64,000 nt of DNA from Leishmania mexicana MHOM/GT/2001/U1103 (taxonomy: Eukaryota; Euglenozoa; Kinetoplastea; Trypanosomatida; Trypanosomatidae), in the NCBI RefSeq assembly GCF_000234665.1, contig NC_018324.1:119501-183500 (forward strand), given 5' to 3'. Within the stretch, counting starts at the first letter, position 1. Each line of letters starts with the position of its first letter. The position numbers and the translations under genes are program-made. Shown piece by piece: positions 41,301-52,242 of this stretch. Under the pieces are notes generated by a model. It had not been told where the DNA came from. It saw nothing but the letters and a program-made list of their open reading frames with translations, and searched no databases.

Positions 41301-41692
41301 TGCCCTACCTTCCCTTGCTGAAGAAAATAAAGCGAACGAACAGTGAAAGGCCGTGTAGACCGGTCCTTCTCTTGCGGCACTGCCAACACGTGGGGGTAGG
41401 CATTTGTTTGGGATATGTTGGGCGTTCGTGTGTTGTGCGCAGTTTTACAGGTATGCGTATGAGTGGCAGACTCACTACTCCACCCTTTTAGCGTAACCTT
41501 TTTCTTTCTCGTATATTCTCTTTCGCGGGTTCGCTCTCGAGCGAGAAACCGCGCAAACTGCTCAGGGCAGCAAAAAGAAAAAGAAGTAAGCTTGCGCATC
41601 TGCCAGCGCTGGGGTGTTGACTGTTTGCATTCTACGCTATAGGAGGAGTAGGTAACGCCGGTTCGCTGAACGCCACAAGCTCTCTGTTCTCG
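38385..41692. other. Long intergenic stretch (3.3 kb), simple repeats, no gene seen
   Basis: A CA repeat lies at 39451-39482, a CCACCG-type hexamer repeat at 39585-39614, and a TA tract at 40039-40060. From 39900 to 41330 the sequence is dominated by T/C-rich runs (coding-strand pyrimidine tracts). Overlapping ORFs in this part are Phe/Ser/Cys/Leu-rich translations of those runs. The right end is the leader of the WD40 gene. Confidence 0.6.
39451..39482 (+). repeat. CA dinucleotide microsatellite
   Basis: CA repeats with a single AAA interruption, followed about 100 bases on by a CCACCG-type hexamer repeat (39585-39614). Confidence 0.9.
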
Positions 41693-43387
41693 ATGGGGTG
41701 CGGATCCTCTTCTCACGTTCACGACCGACGCGCTTACCACGGAGTGGCGGTGCGGACTCACTCGTGCAGTGCCGGTGCCGAAAGTTCGGTTCGTAGTTCG
41801 GCACATGGGTCTTTTGAGCGCATGGATCGACGCCAGCACAGTAAGACCGCTGGCAGAGACTCGAATGGAAACTTTCATTTTGACATGAATGAGGTTCTTC
41901 AGCGGGAAATGCGACGTTGCCGCTTGCAGGAGTGGCACCACAACGCTACCGGTACTGGTGGCGCGAGCCAGGCGCACCGGGGCCCCCATCGAATGCCTCG
42001 GCACGACTACCTCACGGACTTCGGCACACATCATGTGGCCATGGTGGACGAGTTGTCTCGCTGCGTGGCGTCTGTCAGCAACAAAAGTTTTGAGTGCTTC
42101 TCAACTTCCGTTTCCGGAACTCCGCTGAACTCGTTGACGACGAGCTGTAGCGCCGTCCACGTGAACCACCCAAGTGCTTACTGCGATTTGCAGACTCCGC
42201 TGTGCCTCTCTGAAGGATCTCTGACCCGTGCCTCAGTTATCGACCTTGGTGGGCGGCCCTCGCGCTCTTTCCTGCAGGGTATCTCGCCTTGCCCCGCAAC
42301 GCCTTGTAACAAAGCGCGTCGGTTTCAGAGCTACTCACTACATCCCTGCAATTGTGGCTATGCTCACCGTGCAAAGTTGGTGCTCTTCGCGGTCCAGGCT
42401 GACATCCTGCTTTCTTGCTCCACGAAGGACCGCCACATGACTGCGTACCACATCTCCCTCGGCGTGGAGGTGGGCCGGCTGGTGGGCCACGATGATCTGA
42501 TTCTTGGCGGAGCAGTGAACCTGGACGACACGCTGGTGGCCACTACGTCGCGCGACTGCACCGCCATCTTGTGGGATCTGCCGTTGTGTAAGCAGCGTCG
42601 CTCTCTGACTCACCCGCAGCTCGTGCACACCTGCCGCTTTTCTTCATCAGGTACCGAGCTAGCCACGGCGTGTGCAGATGGGCTGTGCCGAATCTGGACT
42701 TGGTCCTCCTCCGCCATAGTCAACATACTTGTGCCTTCCGACACCGGCTTCAACGACGCTCTCAGTTCTCTTGCCTACTCCCTCGGTGACAAGGTACTTC
42801 TGGCTGGGGGCTCGGGGCGCAACGTGTACGTGTGGGATTGCGAGAGCTTCAGTGCACCGGGTGCTGCTTTCCAGCAGCACCGAAGTGCCGTGCTGACTGT
42901 CGACGCCTCCCGCACTCATCAGGACATCGTAATGACGGCGGAGGAGGCAACACTGCTCGTGTGGAACTGCGCGACGCTGGGGGTGCTACAGCGAATCGAC
43001 ATCAGCTTCTGCTACGCTCAGTCGCCCTGGCCACGGGGCGGGACCCTGACAGCATCAGAGGTGTCTATGAAGCGGATCACCTTTCCGCATGAGTTGTACT
43101 GGACTGCAGCGCGACTGATGGACTCGCGCTTTGGTCTCGTGTTGGTGGCGGCTACCAGCGACAAGTGCCTTTACCTCTTCGACCTCGTCGCTACACACAC
43201 AAGACGTTCCGCCGACGACATCCAGACCCAACCCACTGGCGCCGTGCTACAAGTGCAGCCAAACGCTGTATCAGAGATGCTGTCGCTCTCTCTTCGATCC
43301 TCCGTAAGCAGCATCGACAGCGGATCGCCAAGCCGCGTTGTGTTCGGTGACACCTGCGGCAATCGATACATTTTGGATTTGAGTTGA
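41693..43387 (+). CDS. WD40-repeat protein with N-terminal dual-acylation motif
   Basis: A 564-residue protein from the ATG at 41693. It begins M-G-C-G-S-S-S-H: Gly2 with Ser6 fits N-myristoylation and Cys3 fits palmitoylation, so membrane (often flagellar or pellicular) attachment is likely in trypanosomatids. Residues about 10-215 are Ser/His/Arg-rich with Cys and look partly disordered. Residues about 225-460 contain WD40-like repeats: S-C-S-T-K-D-R-H, then V-G-H-D-D-L with T-S-R-D-C-T-A-I-L-W-D, then F-S-S-S-G-T-E-L-A-T-A-C-A-D-G-L-C-R-I-W-T-W, A-G-G-S-G-R-N-V-Y-V-W-D, and E-A-T-L-L-V-W-N. A beta-propeller of perhaps six or seven blades is inferred. The last 100 residues continue with strands ending in F-G-D-T-C-G-N-R-Y-I-L-D. 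No specific orthologue was recognised. Confidence 0.85.
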   Translation: MGCGSSSHVHDRRAYHGVAVRTHSCSAGAESSVRSSAHGSFERMDRRQHSKTAGRDSNGNFHFDMNEVLQREMRRCRLQEWHHNATGTGGASQAHRGPHRMPRHDYLTDFGTHHVAMVDELSRCVASVSNKSFECFSTSVSGTPLNSLTTSCSAVHVNHPSAYCDLQTPLCLSEGSLTRASVIDLGGRPSRSFLQGISPCPATPCNKARRFQSYSLHPCNCGYAHRAKLVLFAVQADILLSCSTKDRHMTAYHISLGVEVGRLVGHDDLILGGAVNLDDTLVATTSRDCTAILWDLPLCKQRRSLTHPQLVHTCRFSSSGTELATACADGLCRIWTWSSSAIVNILVPSDTGFNDALSSLAYSLGDKVLLAGGSGRNVYVWDCESFSAPGAAFQQHRSAVLTVDASRTHQDIVMTAEEATLLVWNCATLGVLQRIDISFCYAQSPWPRGGTLTASEVSMKRITFPHELYWTAARLMDSRFGLVLVAATSDKCLYLFDLVATHTRRSADDIQTQPTGAVLQVQPNAVSEMLSLSLRSSVSSIDSGSPSRVVFGDTCGNRYILDLS

Positions 43388-46300
43388 GAGACCGTTGCAG
43401 CTTCTTGTATTCTCCGGGAGTGGAGGGTTGGCGTGCTCACAAGCGCTGAGCCGTGTTTTTCCCCCTTTTTTCGTTTGTACACGTGTGCGCATCCGTTCAT
43501 TGTGTTCTTGACTGCTGAGCTTTATGCATTTGTTTGTTTATGTGAGTCGGTCTGTCTCCACTGATTGGACGTTGCGTCCCCGATGCGGCACCCTCGGCAC
43601 CTGCATACCCCCCTCTCTTCGAACGAAGGACAGGATTCAAACGAAGACTTTTGTTCTTATTTTGCTTCTCTCTTCCTCCCACAGTTTTGTGCCGCATGCG
43701 TTCAGAGGCCCCCGCATGAGGAGAAAAAAAAGTAGACTACGAGAGTTGCGTGTGTGATGAAGTAGTTTGTGAATGACTGTGTATGTGCCGTGGTGTATTG
43801 GCGCGCAAGCATTGGACTCATGTGGTAGACTGTTCCGCATTGCATCACGTGCGATAGCCGATCGAGCCATCATCCCGTCTCACTTGCAGTCGAGGAAGAG
43901 TGCTGACATGGTTTCTGCCTTTTGTTCTCCTTCACCGCGCCAGTGCGTGGGCGAGAAGGCGACTAAGGGTCTGCTGCAGTCCGAACATCGGATAGGCGAT
44001 ACACACCGACCAGCGAACAGAAAACAACTCTCTCCTTTGCACTTCTCTCGTGTTTTTCATTTTTTTTCCTCCTGGGGGGGTGTTGACGGGGACGGGAAGC
44101 GCGCATGCGACGGCAAACGAATCGATTCCGTTTTTTTCTGTTTTCCGTGCGATTCCAACAAAGAGACGCCTGTTCGCTCTCACCATCAAATGCAAATTTT
44201 TTTTATCACTCGTGCGCCTCTGTGTGCGCCTCTCTCTTCTTTTTCGTGTTTTTTTTTATCTGTTTTTTTCCCTTTTGGCCGACATCCCCTGCGTGTTGTT
44301 GTCCGCTCACATGTTTATATATATATATATATATACTGTGTGTCTTTCTCTCTATGTGTGTGTGTGTGTACCCTTCACCCTTTTCCCTTTTCTTTTCCTT
44401 ACCGTCGTGCTTGGTTGAGGCTCGCTCTCGCCCTCTCGGCGCATGTCTTTTGCTTTTTCCTGCGCTTCTTCTGTTTGCTCACGTTCATGTTTCCAAAGCG
44501 GACCATCTCTCTCATTGTTGTTGTTGAACGCCGGGCTTTGACGCTAAAACGGTGGCGCTCTTTGTCAGCGTTGCTGGTTTAGCGTAAGTGGACGCAAAAC
44601 ACCCTTCCGCAGAGGCACTCGCCTACGCTGGTGTGTACAGATGCATCTATGCCTCTGCCTATGTGCACGTTACGTGACTGTCCTGTTTTAACATGCCTTT
44701 TTTTCTTTGACGCCTTTTGTGCTCCTGTATGTGTATGCGAGTCAGTACAGATGAAGGGCTTGGGATCATTTTGGGGTTACTACGCCAAGAGATGTAAAGT
44801 CTGGCTCTACACTTCGACCTACGCCCCCCTTTTCCACCGCTCTACCTGCTCTCACACATTCGCGAGCACATCATCCTATGTCTTGATCGGCATCTTCGCT
44901 GTTGTCGCTGATGCGTCGTTCTCAACTTACGCCCATGTCTCTCTCTCTTTCTCGGTCAAGTCTATACTCTTGCAGCGCTCTCTGCTCACGTGCGCCACTG
45001 CTTCTTGTTTTCTTTGAAGCCCTTCTGTGTTTCACACGTGTAAAGATTGATGAGGAGTTTAGTGTGTGTCTGTCGCTCTCTTTTTCTTGTCCATGATGTC
45101 TGTCGTGCTCTCGAGTGTATGTATGTGTGTGTGCCGCCCGCGCATGTGCAGCGGCTATTTTCCCTGTTCGTCTTCTTGCTGGTTATTTTTTATTGGTGAA
45201 GGAAGAAAATGGCCGTCTTTTGTGTGTGTGTGTGCTTGTAAGCCTTTTAGTGCGTTGTTGTACTCGCTCTTGCTCTCTTTGGACTTATCATGTTCGCTCT
45301 CCTTCCTGGCTTTCTATGTTCCCGTGCTCACGAAGATGTGCTGCTGGTGCGGAGGAGATGCGGAAGCAGTGATTCAGTTGACAGGAGCGCCGAATTCGAC
45401 AAGGGAAAACAAACACGGACTCAGGTGGACAGAAACCGAAGAAGAAGATGATGCGAAGAAATAAAAGAGTCGACTTGTCTGCTTTACCTCAAACAAAACA
45501 AACGAGAGATAAAAATACTAATTAAAGGGTGAACACCACTTTTCTTTAGCTCGGCTTGTGGTGATTATCATCCTTGGGTTTCAGGCATGGTGGAGTAATG
45601 CATACGTACAGGATGCATGTGCGTGTCTCTACATCCACCTTTTCTTTGTTCGCATGCCCTCTTTTAGCGCTCTTTCTCGTGGCTCCACCGCAATTTGAGT
45701 ATCTTTCTCCTCTCCTGTGCGTCATATTTCTGTCCACCAATGAATGCGTGTGTGTATGTGCGTCATCCTTGATACGCCTCCTCCCTGCTCTCGCTCCACT
45801 TCTTCCTTCTCTCTTGATACATGACCAAGGAGAGAGAGTGGGAGGCGGTGCAAAATGCGGAAGCGAGAGAAGCACCACACCCTGACCTTTTTCTTTTTGT
45901 TTTTCTCTGCTGTGTTTTCTGTGTAGCGCTTACTTTATCACGTGTTGTCTAGGGCGCAGCATTTGTGCTGCGCTCAAAAAAACAAACAAACAAAAATTCG
46001 TTTTTTTTTCCCTTTATGCGCTCTCTTTCCTCACGTGTGCGGTCTTCTTTGTGGTGGTGTCGTCGCTTTCATCATCTTCGCTCTGGCGTCTTCGCCGACG
46101 CACGTCTTTACGTTCTGTTTTGTTTCCTGTGTCGCCGCCGATTTCACTGTGCCGGGGGTTTCGAAGGAAAGTAGTCGAGAGAGCGCGCGTGGTGCATGGG
46201 GCTTACGCAGGCACGCATTTGCACCAACTGTGTGCAGGTGGCGGAGACCGTTGATTTCCTTTTCTCCCCTCTCTTCTCTCTGCGCCACCCCCGCCTTTTC

Positions 46301-47852
46301 TTTGGCTTCTCAAGCGGAAGTGGTACGATTTGCCTCTTGGTGCACAAGATGGTGTATCGTACAAGCCGCCCAAACCGGCGTTCGGATGGTCGTGAGGTGC
46401 TTCGTGGTCCGCAGTCTCCACTGCGAAGAAAAGAAAAAGGCAGAGCATAAGAAGCGAGTAGAAGGGCAAATGACCCCCCCCAAACGGACATGAAACACAC
46501 ACGCACAAATCATGTACTTTCGGATCTTTTTTTTCGTTTCCATGGCTATATACGTATGTGCGTCAACCACCCTTATGTGGTCCCGTAACCAGAGTGAAAG
46601 CAGAATGAAATTCGTAGCGGAGACCTGATGGAGGCGATGGACGTCACGAGGCGAGCCGAAGCTACGTGCGCGTGTGTAGAGTAATCTCTGCTCGTCATCT
46701 TTGTAGCCTCACTTTTCGGTGCGCTTCTCCCTGTTGTCTTGTCGCCTGCGGCTCGGAGTATTCGCCTACTGATGGTGCGGTAGAGCAGAACGCGCTCTGC
46801 CAACCTTGTCACATTCAACTCGTCCCATGTGCTTTCGTAGACGAGCGGACTCTCAAGATCTTGCGTACGCTCCTCTACACACGCGTCTTTTCGACGCCGC
46901 TCGTTGGTACAGCCGCAAAAGAATGCCTCATAAGAGAATCTGTGTGCTTTACTCGCGTTCTCCTTTCTCTATCTGTGTGTTTTTCTGCCATGCCACCCAC
47001 AGATACACATCCACTCACCTAGATGGGTATACATCGCTGTTGTTGCGGCCTCTGCCGACCTCTTTCTTGTCACTTCATCACTGAAGCAGCAAGCACGCGC
47101 GCCGTCCTCCTCCCCTTTTATCTGCATTCCCTCGCGCACCAGGACGCCAACTTTCACCATCTTTCTCGAGACACAATCTCGCTCTCTGTTTTTTTTTTTT
47201 GTTTCGTTCTTTGACTGAGGCAAAGACGTTTCTCTAACACTTTCGCTATCGCTGACGCTCCTTGTTCCTACTGCTGATTCGTCGATTCCGTACCTTTTCC
47301 GCCGGGGGGGGGGTGTGGGGGCGGCACCAGCCTTCCGATGGTGACTTTTTCGTTTTTTTTCTCACCTACTTCGGCGCGTGTCTGCTTGTGTGCGTGTGTG
47401 TGTGGTGCTTGTGCAGGGGAAACCTGCACACCCCGTGGGTACCAGCAGCAGGCCTCCTTTTTGTATTGAGGCGCACGCACGGGAGCAGGACGGTACAGGG
47501 GAATAGACGTGCAACTACAATATCGTTCGCTTCCCGCTCCCCTCCCTCAGCGTGACTCGATTGGAACTTCATCCAGTCGTTGGTGTCCCCGTATTAAACC
47601 TTTTCTTGTCTGTCTCCGGCTCCTGTGTAGGTACCCGGTTCGTATGCGTATGCTTGTTGTGCTAATCCTCCCGTTTTCTTCTCTTTTGGTTGGTGCGCGT
47701 GTGCGAGTGTCTTGCAGCAGAGTGCAGCTGTCGTGCTCGTAGTAGAGGCGGCCCTGCCCTCTTTTTCGCATACCGCTGTTCTGCCTTTACGTGCAGTGAC
47801 GTTGCCTTACAAAAAGCGCACAGGCACGCGCGCAAAGGACGTTTCATTCACC
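43388..47852. other. Longest intergenic stretch (4.5 kb), no convincing gene
   Basis: Mostly T/C-rich sequence with a TA tract at 44316-44335, a TG run after it, and a 10-G run at about 47303-47312. Open frames (for example 43773-44582 and 45942-46493) have the Phe/Ser/Cys/Leu bias of translated pyrimidine tracts and no recognisable domain. It presumably holds a long 3' UTR of the WD40 gene and the leader of the next; an unannotated non-coding RNA cannot be excluded by eye. Confidence 0.5.
44316..44335 (+). repeat. TA dinucleotide microsatellite
   Basis: An uninterrupted TA run, followed by TG repeats at about 44357-44370. Confidence 0.85.
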
Positions 47853-49112
47853 ATGGGGGCAACGCCTCTTACCTTTGATGATGCGAAAGTTGGCATGCGC
47901 GTCCAGGATTACTGGGGCTGCTGCGGCACGCTACGTTGGATGGGGAAGCTCGAGAATGACAATTCGCCTAACAAGGAAACAGGCAAGTTCTTCGGTATCG
48001 AGTACAACGACGAGAGTGACAATCCGCTGCGCAGCAATGGCACCTGGAACGGCCGCAAGTACTTTGAGTGCGGGCCGCGTAAAGGCCTTCTTGTGAAGGT
48101 AGGCCAGGTTTACGCTGAGATCAACACCGAGCGGGTGGCGATGCTTCGGGAGCGCTTTGGGGATCGCGTCGCGACGTGGCACGACTTTGAGCTGGTGAAG
48201 TTCTGCATTGCGCAGCGGTTCGATATGGAAAAGGTCTATGAGATGCTAGAAAGGCATCTGCAGTGGCGCGAGAGATTCCAGCCGTGCGCCGACGAGTACT
48301 TCCCTCAGGCGATTCGTGAGGATTATCCGTGCGGCTACACAGGCACTACCGACTACGACGAGAACCTCATTTACTGCGAGCGTCCCGGCAATGCCGGTCG
48401 CTGCCACGCCTCCGAGTTTGTGCGCAAGCACACGCTGCCGGTAATTGCGCGGTGGCACGCGTGTGTGATCGAAATGGGCATTGCGCGCATGCGCCCCACG
48501 AACTACCGCTCCAAGCGAGTATGCTGCATTGTGGATCTGTTGGACGTAAAAGCCATGCCGCGTTCGATGATTGGCTTTGCGCAGACGCTGGCAGCGGTGA
48601 AGCAGGACAACTACCCTGAGAACCTAGGGCGCATCTTTATAGTGAACTGCCCCACGCTTTTCTGCTTTGCCTGGAAGCTGCTGAAGATCTTTATCGACGA
48701 ACGCACCAATAAAAAGATTAATTTCTGCGCTCCAAACAAGGCGGTGGAAGCGATGTTAGCGGTGATGCGGAAGGAGGACATACCGAACTTCTGCGGCGGG
48801 CCCAGCAACAAGTGGATGGAAACGGCCAACGGCATCATCGGCTCGACGAACCCGAAAATGGTGTACAAAGACGAGGACTACAACCTGCCCAAGATGACGG
48901 GCGAAGAGTTGAATGAGATGCAGTTGCGAGCTGATAGCGAGAGCCCCCTCAGGAGCCTTCGCGGAGGTGAAGCGCCGACGACCACGCGCTCGATCGGGCC
49001 CGCCACGGTGCCCGCGAGCTTCACACCCACCAGTAGCCCCAAACTGCCTGTGGAGCCGAAGACCACCTCTAAGGCGCAGAGCAGCAGTGATGCGGCGAGC
49101 GACAATAAGTGA
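47853..49112 (+). CDS. CAP-Gly + CRAL-TRIO (Sec14-like) domain protein
   Basis: A 419-residue protein from the ATG at 47853, the first after candidate acceptors AG 47716-47717 and 47795-47796. N-terminal CAP-Gly domain at about residues 10-90: V-G-M-R-V-Q, G-T-L-R-W-M-G, F-F-G-I-E-Y-N-D, then N-G-T-W-N-G-R-K-Y-F-E-C-G-P-R-K-G-L-L-V. The usual G-K-N-D-G tail-binding signature is replaced by R-S-N-G, so EEY/F-tail binding may be altered. CRAL-TRIO lipid-binding domain at about 100-310: an N-terminal helical part (L-V-K-F-C-I-A-Q-R-F-D-M-E-K-V) then V-C-C-I-V-D-L-L-D-V and Y-P-E-N-L-G-R-I-F-I-V-N-C-P-T-L-F, typical of Sec14. The C-terminus is Ser/Thr/Pro-rich. Such a protein could link a phosphoinositide-type lipid carrier to microtubules; that is inference from the domain pair. 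Confidence 0.88.
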   Translation: MGATPLTFDDAKVGMRVQDYWGCCGTLRWMGKLENDNSPNKETGKFFGIEYNDESDNPLRSNGTWNGRKYFECGPRKGLLVKVGQVYAEINTERVAMLRERFGDRVATWHDFELVKFCIAQRFDMEKVYEMLERHLQWRERFQPCADEYFPQAIREDYPCGYTGTTDYDENLIYCERPGNAGRCHASEFVRKHTLPVIARWHACVIEMGIARMRPTNYRSKRVCCIVDLLDVKAMPRSMIGFAQTLAAVKQDNYPENLGRIFIVNCPTLFCFAWKLLKIFIDERTNKKINFCAPNKAVEAMLAVMRKEDIPNFCGGPSNKWMETANGIIGSTNPKMVYKDEDYNLPKMTGEELNEMQLRADSESPLRSLRGGEAPTTTRSIGPATVPASFTPTSSPKLPVEPKTTSKAQSSSDAASDNK

Positions 49113-51597
49113 AAAAAACGGGTTATCGAAGTGAGCTATGGATGCCTGTGTGTTGGAGGCCTTCGTGGGAGGATCTGCATGAGCACGGCCCGATGAGTGA
49201 GGTGGGAGGACACTGTGCATATCGTTGTGCTTGCTGTGGGTCGTCGTGCATCTCTCCCGAAAAGGGAGCGATTGGAGTTGAATGTGGAAAGGGTGCGCTG
49301 CAGCAGGGGCATTGTAAGGGAGGGATATGGACTTGCTCGTTGACAAAGTTGTGGCGCTGCGGTGTGCATGTTTGGGTGTTGTGCGTCATCTCCGCATGCG
49401 CTTGTGTTCCCGCCGTTCGCTCGCAGGCGATAGTGGCAGCGCCGCCAACGCGACAGGTGACCAAGGCGCAAATTCTCGCACTCATGATTATGTGTGTCTT
49501 CGCCTCTTTGCTTTGCTTTGCCTTGCTTTCGCCTTTTTTCTGTTGTTCGCAGGGTTCGCTCTCAGCGGCCACCGAGGGCATAAATGGTGCAATGAACCAA
49601 GGTGACCCCTCTCTGTCCATGAGTGTCTCTCGTTCTCCGTGTTTCTTTTATTATTATTATTTCTTGTGCGTGTGTATGCTCGCCCTTCTCGGTGCGCATC
49701 TTTCGAGGGACCGTTCAACTTGTGTGTATGTTTCTCTCCCCTTCTTTCTCTTTCACACACGCACACACACACATGCACACTTTTATGTGTTCGCTTGTTG
49801 ATGGCGTGCGAGCGTGTTCGTGATCGTCTTTTGTGTTTATCCGCGCATGAGGTTGTGGATGTATTGTGCTCCATCTTGCCCTTGCTTCTTTTTTTTTTTG
49901 TGCCGTGCTACTCTCTATCCAGTAATCAATGGTGAGACTCATCAGTGTGCGAGTGGCGCCATCTTCGACTGCGCCTGCTGTCACTTCTGCACGCGCAGTG
50001 CCGGCGGTGCAACAGTCGTGGACTGCGTTATGGACTCCTTTTCCGTTTTTTTTTGTGGCTTTTCATGGCGATGTTGATGTGCACTTGGGCTCCGTTTTTC
50101 TTTTTTTCGTCGCGTCCAGTGTCCCTGCTTGTCGAGCTCTCTGCTGCTCCTGCTGCTTATCGCGCAGCCTCCCCCAGCTCTCCTTCTCTTTCCAAATGTT
50201 CCCTCATACCTTCTTCTCTTGACTGCTGACAAGAAACCTCTTGGTTTCTTTCACGCATGCTTTGCGTCCTTCTTCGTCACACTCGTCCTAGTTCGTGCCT
50301 GTGCCGGTGTGCGCGTGCCAACGTTTTCGTTAAGCTTGTATAGCACGGTAACTCGACTGAGCTAGTGGGGCAGCAGTTCGGTCTTCCATAGTGCGCCTGC
50401 GGCAGCGATGCAGCAGTATGTGCCACAGTCCAGCGACCGAGGCAACAAGCAATGCACATGTGCGTGTGTACGAGCTGTATCGCGTCGCGTGGCTAAAAGG
50501 GCGGGGTGGGGGACTTGGCAGAAGGAATATGAGTGAAGATGTGTGCCAATGCTTCGCGCCCACTGCGTGTTCATTTGCTGTCTTGACCTCCCCATTTTTT
50601 GCTGGGCGGTTTTTTCTTTTCGCCACTCCCCACGTGCTTTCTCACACACCCATGTCTCTCTCTCTTTCTGTGCAGTTTTTTTTTTTTAGTCCCTCGCGGG
50701 CACGCATTTGGTGTCTGTGTGCCGCTTGTGCGCGTTTTCCAAGGCGGAGATGGTGCTGATATCTCCCAACAGGCACGGTAGCAACAGCAGAAACCAATGG
50801 TAGAAGAAACACACACACACGCACACACACAAGAAAAAAAACAACGAAGAAACACGTGCGCACACACATGTAACCAAATACGACATAATGGTGTACCAAT
50901 GTGACGGGGGAAGAAAAAAAAGCAACGTAACCTGCACACCGGAGATGGCATTGCGCCACAGTATCCGGTACAAAGGCTGCTAACGGTGAATGGTCGAAGA
51001 GGACACAAGCACCTACCCAACTTGTAACTCTCTCTCGCGTGCGTTATGTAGCTGATAGGATCACCGGAGGAAAGGGAAGGGTTGTATCGGTGGGTGCTTA
51101 GTATGGCAGCGCACGCTGATGTTGACACTTGCAGTGCACCCTCGTATCTTTAAAGCGCTGCGAGCCACCCTCCTCACTTTTTCGCTGCCTCCCTCGTCCT
51201 CGTCTGTGTATGCACTTCTCATGTCTCGTCTCACACCGCCCTCTCCTCCACTTCCCCGTTGCTCAGGACTCTCCATTACATTGCAAGCACAGTCACTACA
51301 CAAGTACATCTCTGTTCTTGTTTTTCCTCCGTTCCCCTTGTTCCTCGTTGGACACGTGACGGTGCTCCGCGTGCTTTCACAGTTGGTGGTCTCTCCCGCT
51401 CTCTTGTCTTTTTTGTTTGTACTGCGCGTCAGTGTGGAAGCGAGCATCTTTCCTCCTGCGTACGAAGGCGCTAGCTTAAGCCGCACCACCCCTTTCGTCG
51501 CGTCAGCTCTTTAGCCTATTTAACTTCTCTACCTCTCCCCGACGTCTGCTCCTTTTCTTCGTTCTGGATAGCGTTCGGGGGAACGAAAGGCGCCAAG
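49113..51597. other. Intergenic, pyrimidine-rich, no gene seen
   Basis: A TTA-type run lies at 49649-49662, CA-rich runs at 49757-49772 and 50808-50830, and T-rich blocks near 49885-49900 and 50670-50690. ORFs here look like translated simple sequence. The right end carries the eIF4E acceptor. Confidence 0.6.
51523..51571 (+). promoter_or_regulatory. Probable spliced-leader acceptor for eIF4E gene
   Basis: A strong pyrimidine tract ends before the AG at 51570-51571, leaving a 26-nt leader without an ATG before 51598. Confidence 0.65.
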
Positions 51598-52242
51598 ATG
51601 TCGGCCACACACGCACTGCGCGACAAGTGGTTTGTTAGCTTTCTGCCGCTGCTGACGGCGGACATGGTAAATACAGACTACAAGGGCAACTGGCAATTAG
51701 CGGCACAGGAGCGAACTCAGAAGCTCGACTGGATTACGTCGGTAGAGGAGCTCTGGTCTACAATGAACTCGCTCCCCAAGGTGCATCAACTAGGAATGGG
51801 GAGCACGCTCATATTTGCGCGCAACAACAAAGAGCCGCCGAGCTACGAGGCGTACCCGAACGGCTCTCGTATAATGATTAATCTCCTGAAGCCGCCGACG
51901 ACAGATGCCGGTCTCGAGTTGGTGCTGGCTGTTGTGATGGGTGAGACGGCAGCGGAGAAGGCGAGTGATGGGAAACCCGTGTGCGATGTGCTGCGCATTG
52001 CTGCTCGCCCCAGCCGCGAGCACTCGGAGCAGATTCGTGTGGAGGTGTGGCTTAGCGACTCGACCCGCTCCCATGCCGTCGCTGAGTTTCTCGCAGAGGC
52101 AATGAAGGAAAAAGGCTTAGCTGCCAACTCGTATAATATCGCGGAGGCCAGCTTTGACGCTGCAGCTCCCAGTAAAGATAAGAAGGTGCTGACCGCCTCC
52201 ACGATGCTGAGTCCTTCATCGCCGCCCATGGTGAAGGATTAG
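51598..52242 (+). CDS. EIF4E5: Translation initiation factor 4E, IF4E-5 type
   Basis: A 214-residue eIF4E-fold protein from the ATG at 51598. Recognisable eIF4E landmarks: N-W-Q near residue 31 (cap-stacking Trp, like human W56), the dorsal helix S-V-E-E-L-W-S-T-M-N-S-L-P (about 47-59), S-T-L-I-F-A-R-N-N-K-E-P-P, and V-E-V-W-L-S-D (like human W166). The second cap-stacking Trp (human W102 in M-W-E-D) appears as Tyr in P-S-Y-E-A, with the neighbouring Glu kept; this is an alignment by eye. Trypanosomatids carry six eIF4E isoforms with different cap4 binding; chromosomal neighbourhood as I remember it points to IF4E-5, so isoform assignment rests on context rather than on sequence identity. The tail is Ala/Ser/Lys-rich. 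Confidence 0.85.
   Translation: MSATHALRDKWFVSFLPLLTADMVNTDYKGNWQLAAQERTQKLDWITSVEELWSTMNSLPKVHQLGMGSTLIFARNNKEPPSYEAYPNGSRIMINLLKPPTTDAGLELVLAVVMGETAAEKASDGKPVCDVLRIAARPSREHSEQIRVEVWLSDSTRSHAVAEFLAEAMKEKGLAANSYNIAEASFDAAAPSKDKKVLTASTMLSPSSPPMVKD

Noticed and set aside
45046..45120. C-box-like TGATGA string considered as C/D snoRNA
   Set aside because: No D box (CTGA) at a suitable distance and no terminal stem.
43773..46493. Several plus-strand ORFs of 120-270 codons
   Set aside because: Phe/Ser/Cys/Leu-rich translations of pyrimidine tracts in different frames without domains.
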